DNA of 63,325 nucleotides, taken from JAVVEZ01 sp032250895. Lineage in GTDB: Bacteria > Pseudomonadota > Gammaproteobacteria > Pseudomonadales > Pseudohongiellaceae. Below are positions 57,993 through 63,325 of the stretch, in pieces (the stretch's first letter is position 1; the number at the start of each line of letters is the position of its first letter). Position numbers and translations under genes: made by a program. A model generated the notes under the pieces. It had not been told where the DNA came from, did no database searches, and was given only the letters and a program-made list of their open reading frames with translations. The stretch is taken from assembly GCA_032250895.1 (NCBI GenBank), contig JAVVEZ010000007.1, positions 1 through 63,325 of the forward strand, written 5' to 3'.

Positions 57993-60497
57993 ATGGCACT
58001 CAAGAAATCCCAACTCTACTCTTCCCTCTGGCAAAGCTGTGATGAACTGCGCGGCGGCATGGACGCCTCGCAGTACAAGGACTACGTCCTCACGCTGCTG
58101 TTCATGAAGTACGTGTCGGACAAATACGCAGACAAGCGCGACGCCGTGATCGAAGTACCCAAAGGCGGTGCTTTCGCCGACATGGTCAAGCTCAAGGGCG
58201 ACAAAGAGATCGGCGACAAGATCAACAAGATTATCGGCAAACTCGCCGAGGCCAATGACCTGAAGGGGGTTATCGACCAGGCCGACTTCAACGACGAAGA
58301 CAAACTCGGCCGTGGCAAGGAGATGCAGGATCGTCTTTCCAAGCTCGTGGCTATCTTCGATGGCTTGGATTTCCGCGCCAATCGTGCCGAAGGCGACGAC
58401 CTGCTCGGCGATGCCTACGAGTACCTGATGCGGCACTTCGCCACCGAGTCCGGCAAGAGCAAGGGGCAGTTCTACACACCTGCCGAGGTCTCGCGTATCA
58501 TGGCCCAGGTGGTCGGTATTGGTCCGCAAACCAAACCCAGCGACACCATTTATGACCCAACCTGCGGTTCCGCCTCGCTACTGATCAAGGCGGCCGACGA
58601 AGCGCCTGGCAAGGTCAGTATCTACGGCCAGGAGATGGATAACGCCACCTGGGCGCTGGCCCGGATGAACATGATTCTCCATGGCCACCCGACCGCCGAT
58701 CTGTGGCGCGGCAACACCCTTGCCGCCCCGCACTTCAAAAATCCCGATGATTCGCTCAAGACCTTCGACTTCGCCGTCGCCAATCCGCCGTTTTCCTCCA
58801 AAGCCTGGTCCAACGGCCTCAACCCGGTCAACGACGAGTTCAAGCGCTTCGAATACGGTGTGCCGCCGGTCAAAAACGGCGACTACGCCTTCCTGCTCCA
58901 TCTCATCAAATCGCTGAAGAGCAAGGGCAAGGGCGCCATCATCCTGCCCCACGGCGTGCTGTTCCGCGGCAACAAGGAAGCCGACATCCGCCGCAACCTG
59001 ATCCAGCGCGGACTGATCAAGGGCGTCATCGGCCTGCCGGCAAACCTGTTCTACGGCACCGGCATTCCCGCCTGCATCATCGTCATCGACAAGGAAAATG
59101 CCCAGGCAAGAGCCCTCAGCGCCACTGCCGGAGGCGGTGATAAAAAGAGCGGCATATTCATGATCGATGCCAGCAAGGGCTTCATCAAGGACGGCAACAA
59201 GAACCGGCTCCGCTCCCAGGACATCCACAAGATCGTGGACGTATTCAAACATCAGCGTGAGGTGCCACGCTATTCGCGCATGGTGCCGGTCAGAGAGATC
59301 GCCAACTCCGCCAACGATTACAACCTCAATATCCCGCGCTACATCGATGCGTCCGAACCCGAAGACCTGCACGATCTGCATGCCCATTTGAACGGCGGCA
59401 TTCCCAATCGCGACATCGACGCGCCGGAAAGTCAATTGGGCGCCTACTGGCAGGTGTTCCCGTCCCTGCGCAAGGCCCTGTTCAAGCGCAACGGGCACAA
59501 GGGTTATTCCGAACCACGTGTGGAGACCGCGCAGGTCAAGCCAACCATCCTCGCCCACGAGGAATTCAAGGCCTATGCAGACACGGTCACCGCCCGGTTC
59601 CGAAAATGGCGCAAGACCCACGAGCCACTGCTCAACAATCTGAAGATCAACGACCTCCCGAAGCAGGTCATCCACACCCTGTCGGAAGATCTGCTGAAAC
59701 GTTTCGCCAACGTGCCCCTGCTGAGCCGCTACGACGTCTATCAGCGCCTGATGGACTACTGGGCCGAGACGATGCAGGACGACGTGTACCTGATCGCCGC
59801 CGACGGCTGGGTCGAGGCCGCCCGACCTCGCGCCGTCATCGACGACAAGGAACGCAAGATCAAGGAAACGCCGGACCTGACAATAGGCTCGGGGCGCAGT
59901 GCCCGGAAATACAAAATGGATCTGATCCCGTCGGCATTGATTATCGCGGCGTACTTCGCCAAGGAGCAGACCGCCATAGACACTGCTCAGGTGAAACTCG
60001 ATGAAGTTACGCAAATGCTCGAAGAATTTGTCGAGGAGAACACAGGTGAGGACGGATTACTGGAAGACGCCACCAACGACAAAGGTAAGGCCACGAAGGC
60101 CAACGTGAACGGCCGCCTCAAGGAGATCGGCGACGACCCGGAGTTTTCAGAGGAGCAAAAGGCGCTGGAGCACTGCCTTGGGCTGCTGGAAACCGAAGCT
60201 CTGGCGAAAATGGCCGTCAAGACCTTGCAGGAGAAGCTCGACAAGCAGGTACTGGACAAATACCCCAAACTCACCGAAGCCGAAATCAAGACTCTGGTGG
60301 TGGAAGATAAATGGTTCGCTGCCATCGAGTCGGCTATCGACGGAGAAGTACAGCGATTGACTCAGCAGCTTGCCGGTAGGGTGAAGGAGCTGGAGGAGCG
60401 CTACGCGCAGCCGCTGCCCGTACTGGAGCGGGAAGTCGAGGTGTTCAACGAGAAGGTCGAAGGTCATCTGAAGAAGATGGAGCTGACGTGGGCATGA
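57993..60497 (+). CDS. hsdM: Type I restriction-modification methyltransferase subunit
   Basis: An 834-residue N6-adenine methyltransferase subunit. The HsdM N-terminal helical domain (LWQSCDELRGGMDASQYKDY, LTLLFMKYVSDKYA) is followed by the catalytic domain: FYTPAEVSRIMA, AdoMet motif I YDPTCGSASLLIKA (about 185-198) and motif IV VANPPFS (about 260-266). The C-terminal 350 residues are an extended domain with coiled coil (about 670-834, ending EVFNEKVEGHLKKMELTWA), found in the long HsdM class. It needs HsdS for DNA recognition. Its stop overlaps the hsdS ATG (ATGA). No hsdR occurs up to the window edge. Confidence 0.95.
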   Translation: MALKKSQLYSSLWQSCDELRGGMDASQYKDYVLTLLFMKYVSDKYADKRDAVIEVPKGGAFADMVKLKGDKEIGDKINKIIGKLAEANDLKGVIDQADFNDEDKLGRGKEMQDRLSKLVAIFDGLDFRANRAEGDDLLGDAYEYLMRHFATESGKSKGQFYTPAEVSRIMAQVVGIGPQTKPSDTIYDPTCGSASLLIKAADEAPGKVSIYGQEMDNATWALARMNMILHGHPTADLWRGNTLAAPHFKNPDDSLKTFDFAVANPPFSSKAWSNGLNPVNDEFKRFEYGVPPVKNGDYAFLLHLIKSLKSKGKGAIILPHGVLFRGNKEADIRRNLIQRGLIKGVIGLPANLFYGTGIPACIIVIDKENAQARALSATAGGGDKKSGIFMIDASKGFIKDGNKNRLRSQDIHKIVDVFKHQREVPRYSRMVPVREIANSANDYNLNIPRYIDASEPEDLHDLHAHLNGGIPNRDIDAPESQLGAYWQVFPSLRKALFKRNGHKGYSEPRVETAQVKPTILAHEEFKAYADTVTARFRKWRKTHEPLLNNLKINDLPKQVIHTLSEDLLKRFANVPLLSRYDVYQRLMDYWAETMQDDVYLIAADGWVEAARPRAVIDDKERKIKETPDLTIGSGRSARKYKMDLIPSALIIAAYFAKEQTAIDTAQVKLDEVTQMLEEFVEENTGEDGLLEDATNDKGKATKANVNGRLKEIGDDPEFSEEQKALEHCLGLLETEALAKMAVKTLQEKLDKQVLDKYPKLTEAEIKTLVVEDKWFAAIESAIDGEVQRLTQQLAGRVKELEERYAQPLPVLEREVEVFNEKVEGHLKKMELTWA

Positions 60498-62419
60498 GTG
60501 CCGATTCAATGCAGGTCAGGGAAGGCGCGGCGCGTTATCTCGCCGAGGCGCACGCGCAGGACGTGCCGCACGGGTACAAGCGGACCGAGGTGGGGGTGAT
60601 TCCGGAGGATTGGATCCTGGCGCCGCTGAGTAGCGCGGTCGCCTCCCTTCACGCAGGGGTTAGCGTCAACTCCACAATCGCGGACTCAGGTAGTTATGGC
60701 AGCGTGCCTGCCATCCTGAAAACGTCTTGTGTTCAATCGGGAAACTTCCTTCCGCACGAGGCTAAGAATATCGCTCCCTCGGATCGGCACCGGGCGGCAC
60801 TCAATCCTCGCCGGGACACGATTATTATCAGTCGGATGAACACGATCGACCTTGTTGGTGAATGCGGCTTCGTTGATCGTGACTATCCTGACTTATTCGT
60901 CCCCGATCGACTCTGGATGACCCTATTACATCCATCGTCATCGGTGTCGCCGCGTTGGCTTGCATATGTCCTCAGCAGTGCGGACTACCGAAAGCAGCTC
61001 CAGTCGATTGCTACCGGCACAAGCGGTAGCATGAAGAACATTGCGAAAGCTTCACTCCTAGCACTTCAGCTCGCATATCCCCCTCCCCCCGAACAACGCG
61101 CCATCGTCGTGGCGTTGTCGGATGTGGATGGGATGATCGGGGCGCTGGAGAAGCTGATCGCCAAAAAACGGGCCATCAAGCAGGCCGCCATGCAGCAACT
61201 CCTCACCGGCAAGACCCGCCTGCCGGGCTTCAGCGCCCCGTGGGCGACGAAGCGGCTGGGGGAGATTGCGATGATCCGAAATCAGAAGGTGATGCCATCG
61301 AATGTAGACCCTGACACGCCGTGCGTGGAACTGGAACATATCGGGCAAGGTGATGGACGCCTTCTTGAGCATTCCACTGCACGACATTCGACATCATCCA
61401 AGTACCGATTCTCCACAGGCGACGTGTTGTTCGGACGGTTGCGCTCATACCTGCGCAAGTACTGGCTCGCTGACCGCGATGGCATCTGTACCACAGAGAT
61501 CTGGCCGTTGATGGTTGACCCAAGGCAAGCAGACAGCGGCTTCCTCCTTGGCATCGTCCAGACTGATCGGTTCATTGAATCGGCAAGCATCTCTTACGGA
61601 ACGCATATGCCGCGCGCGGACTGGGGCGTCATGAGGAACTTCGAGGTGCAGCTTCCAGATGTGAACGAACAAACCGCCATCGCCACGGTCCTCTCCGACA
61701 TGGACGCCGAGATCGCCGCGCTGGAGCGTCGCCGTGACAAGACCCGCGCCATCAAGCAGGGCATGATGCAGCAGCTCCTCACCGGCCGCATCCGGCTGGT
61801 CAAACCAAGTGTGGCGGTAATTGAGAAAGCGACGGAGAAAGAAAGCTCTCGAAAGGCGAACGTTCATTTCATCCGGAGTGTTCTGGCGGCCGAGATTATA
61901 GATCAATTGCATGATCAGCCTACCTTCGGTCACGTCAAGTTCGAGAAGATGATATTTCTCGTGGAGCACCTGTGCGAAGTTGATACGGGCTCCACCTACC
62001 ATCGTAAAGCTGCCGGGCCATACGACAACCGGGCACTGCGTTCGATAGACAGCCAGTTGCGAGCGCAGCAGTGGTTCGATGCGCGTAAGGAGGGCAAGCG
62101 TTATCAGTATGTGCCGATGCAAAACCGGGGTGGGCACAAGCGCTATTTCGACCGTTACTTCTCTGGATTAGGCGAAACCTTCGACAGGATTATTGGAACG
62201 TTCAAGACACTGGATACGGAACGGTGCGAGATCGTCGCTACGCTTCTGGCGGTATGGAGCGATCTTTTGCGCGATAACGGGACTGTATCTGATGAACTGA
62301 TCGTGCATGAGGTGCTGAACAATTGGCACGAAGCGAAGCGGCGGATACCTGGAGATCGTTGGCTGAAAGCCCTTGACTGGATGCGAAGCCGGGGTTTCGT
62401 CCCCAAAGGGGCCGCATAG
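60494..62419 (+). CDS. hsdS: Type I specificity subunit with C-terminal Panacea/SocA-like domain
   Basis: A 641-residue HsdS. Two target-recognition domains each end in a conserved helical region: EQRAIVVALSDVDGMIGALE...QQLLTGKTRLPGF (about 198-245) and EQTAIATVLSDMDAEIAALE...QQLLTGRIRL (about 390-436). A typical HsdS stops there. Here about 190 extra residues follow (about 452-641) with HFIRSVLAAEIIDQLHDQPT, FGHVKFEKMIFLVEHL, YHRKAAGPYDNRALRSIDSQ and a Trp-rich end. The K-x-x-K-x-x-F-L...A-G-P-Y-D pattern resembles the Panacea/SocA (DUF4065) domain known from antitoxins and phage-defence proteins. The fusion may be common in this HsdS class; its function is unknown. Confidence 0.88.
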   Translation: MSADSMQVREGAARYLAEAHAQDVPHGYKRTEVGVIPEDWILAPLSSAVASLHAGVSVNSTIADSGSYGSVPAILKTSCVQSGNFLPHEAKNIAPSDRHRAALNPRRDTIIISRMNTIDLVGECGFVDRDYPDLFVPDRLWMTLLHPSSSVSPRWLAYVLSSADYRKQLQSIATGTSGSMKNIAKASLLALQLAYPPPPEQRAIVVALSDVDGMIGALEKLIAKKRAIKQAAMQQLLTGKTRLPGFSAPWATKRLGEIAMIRNQKVMPSNVDPDTPCVELEHIGQGDGRLLEHSTARHSTSSKYRFSTGDVLFGRLRSYLRKYWLADRDGICTTEIWPLMVDPRQADSGFLLGIVQTDRFIESASISYGTHMPRADWGVMRNFEVQLPDVNEQTAIATVLSDMDAEIAALERRRDKTRAIKQGMMQQLLTGRIRLVKPSVAVIEKATEKESSRKANVHFIRSVLAAEIIDQLHDQPTFGHVKFEKMIFLVEHLCEVDTGSTYHRKAAGPYDNRALRSIDSQLRAQQWFDARKEGKRYQYVPMQNRGGHKRYFDRYFSGLGETFDRIIGTFKTLDTERCEIVATLLAVWSDLLRDNGTVSDELIVHEVLNNWHEAKRRIPGDRWLKALDWMRSRGFVPKGAA

Positions 62420-62424
62420 CCATT

Positions 62425-63325
62425 ATGAGCGTTTCGGAAATTTTTTCTGAGTTCATCGCCAACCTAGCCATCAGTAATGCTGAAACTATCAGCGCTCGTT
62501 ATGGAGAACTGACAGCTGCGCTGAATAAGCAATTTCGCGAAACAGAATCGAAAACTGCCAATACGCTTCAAGTTGGCTCGTTTGGTAGAAAGACAGGCAT
62601 TGAGGGTATTTCAGATTTAGACATGCTTTACATCATGCCCAGAACCAAGTGGGTCGATTACAAGGATGGGAAGCAGCTAAAACTTCTGCAGGACACGAGA
62701 GATGCAATCCTCAAGCGCTACCCAACAACCAAGCTGCGAGTAGATCGACTTGTTGTCACTGTGACATACACCAACTTTCATGTCGAAGTGCAGCCAGTAT
62801 TTGAGCAGGATGACAAAAGTTATTTGTATCCCGATACTAAAAACGGCGGTAGTTGGAAAACAACCAAGCCCCGGGAGGAAATGACTGCGGTTGCCGATAT
62901 GGATGTTGCCAAGAACTCCAACTTGCGGCGCCTATGCAAAATGGCGCGGGCGTGGAAAAACAAACACGGTGTTGCAATGGGTGGCTTGTTGGTTGATACT
63001 CTGGCTTACAACTTTCTTCAGTCAACTGCGGAGTACGACACAAAGAGCTACCTGTATTACGACTTTTTAAGTCGGGATTTTTTCGAGTATCTTTCTGAGT
63101 TGCCTGAACAAAGCGAGCATGCAGCTCCAGGCAGTCGCCAACGAGTCAAGGTCAAGAAGAAGTTTCAGCGTAAGGCCAAAAAGGCCTATAGGCTATGCCT
63201 GGAAGCAATCGAGGCTGAAGGACAGGCAAACGTCAACGACAAGTGGAAAAGGATTTACGGAAGACCCTTTCCTGCTGCCAAAGAGTCACGGGCACAAGCG
63301 TTTTCTGAAAGTGCTGGAGTCAACT
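62425..63325 (+). CDS. CD-NTase-like (SMODS) nucleotidyltransferase, partial
   Basis: Open to the window edge: 300 residues seen, C-terminus missing. It has the cGAS/DncV-type nucleotidyltransferase core: GSFGRKTGI (Gly 51-Ser 52), D64-x-D66 in GISDLDMLYIMP, and a third acidic residue, Glu 121, in FHVEVQPVF. Further marks are LRRLCKMARAWKNKHG and a helical end. CD-NTases make cyclic or linear oligonucleotide signals that switch on effectors in CBASS phage defence. It starts 5 bp after hsdS and so probably shares its transcript. GC is lower than in hsdM/hsdS, suggesting separate origin. Effector genes would lie beyond the edge. A non-CBASS nucleotidyltransferase of similar fold cannot be excluded. 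Confidence 0.8.
   Translation, partial: MSVSEIFSEFIANLAISNAETISARYGELTAALNKQFRETESKTANTLQVGSFGRKTGIEGISDLDMLYIMPRTKWVDYKDGKQLKLLQDTRDAILKRYPTTKLRVDRLVVTVTYTNFHVEVQPVFEQDDKSYLYPDTKNGGSWKTTKPREEMTAVADMDVAKNSNLRRLCKMARAWKNKHGVAMGGLLVDTLAYNFLQSTAEYDTKSYLYYDFLSRDFFEYLSELPEQSEHAAPGSRQRVKVKKKFQRKAKKAYRLCLEAIEAEGQANVNDKWKRIYGRPFPAAKESRAQAFSESAGVN

Overview
The window reads as chromosomal DNA of a free-living gammaproteobacterium with fairly high GC. This rests on the block alaS-lysC-csrA-tRNA-Ser(GCU), the six-gene TonB2-type energising operon, TonB receptor and PepSY proteins with a Fur-box promoter, REP-like intergenic palindromes, and the gammaproteobacterial look of most proteins. I do not name a genus. 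Most genes are ordinary, but the DNA is full of palindromic or inverted-repeat elements and gene remnants, so this is a rearranged chromosome segment.

Layout. 0-5 kb: leftward operon DUF3450-ttpC-exbB-exbD-tonB-TPR, which energises outer-membrane TonB receptors. 5.4-9 kb: membrane-anchored parvulin plus HupE/UreJ-type transporter, S1/P1 nuclease and a small membrane protein. 9-10.8 kb: an accessory insert holding a 143-bp palindromic element, a zeta-toxin module and a duplicated 3' scrap of the neighbouring PQQ gene. 10.8-26.8 kb: a large exported-protein region with two PQQ-type beta-propeller dehydrogenases (one with a fused cytochrome c), three copies of a DUF6152 protein, each next to a secreted protein with a G-H-S-x-x-H-W-E-G-D motif, a haem-binding lipoprotein with a Vgb-like propeller, a Tat-exported TIM-barrel epimerase-like protein, a paraoxonase/SMP-30-like propeller and an alpha/beta hydrolase lacking a recognisable nucleophile. 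This looks like an uncharacterised periplasmic oxidation pathway. A lower-GC island (12.7-14.2 kb) lies inside it.

26.8-38.6 kb: PepSY lipoprotein, two-component system and tripartite RND efflux pump in one rightward operon, then modF and an MFS exporter. Five copies of an 87-95 bp palindromic element punctuate this stretch. Two of them bracket modF, and two others bracket a 97% identical copy of only the modF promoter and first 20 codons. Next come 179-bp tandem repeats and an inverted copy of the tRNA-Ser 3' end. 38.6-43 kb: csrA, lysC and alaS. 43-57.4 kb: TonB receptor, AI-2E-type permease, two ion/anion transporters, a cytochrome c, acetoacetyl-CoA synthetase, a TauD-type dioxygenase, a MATE exporter and a PepSY reductase-like membrane protein behind a Fur-box promoter.

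57.5-63.3 kb: start of a defence island with hsdM, hsdS carrying a C-terminal Panacea/SocA-like domain, and, 5 bp downstream, a CD-NTase-like nucleotidyltransferase that runs off the window. No hsdR is in view. The strongest candidates for something undescribed are this hsdM-hsdS::Panacea-CD-NTase arrangement, the DUF6152/PQQ periplasmic cluster, and the palindrome-flanked modF unit with its internally deleted relative.
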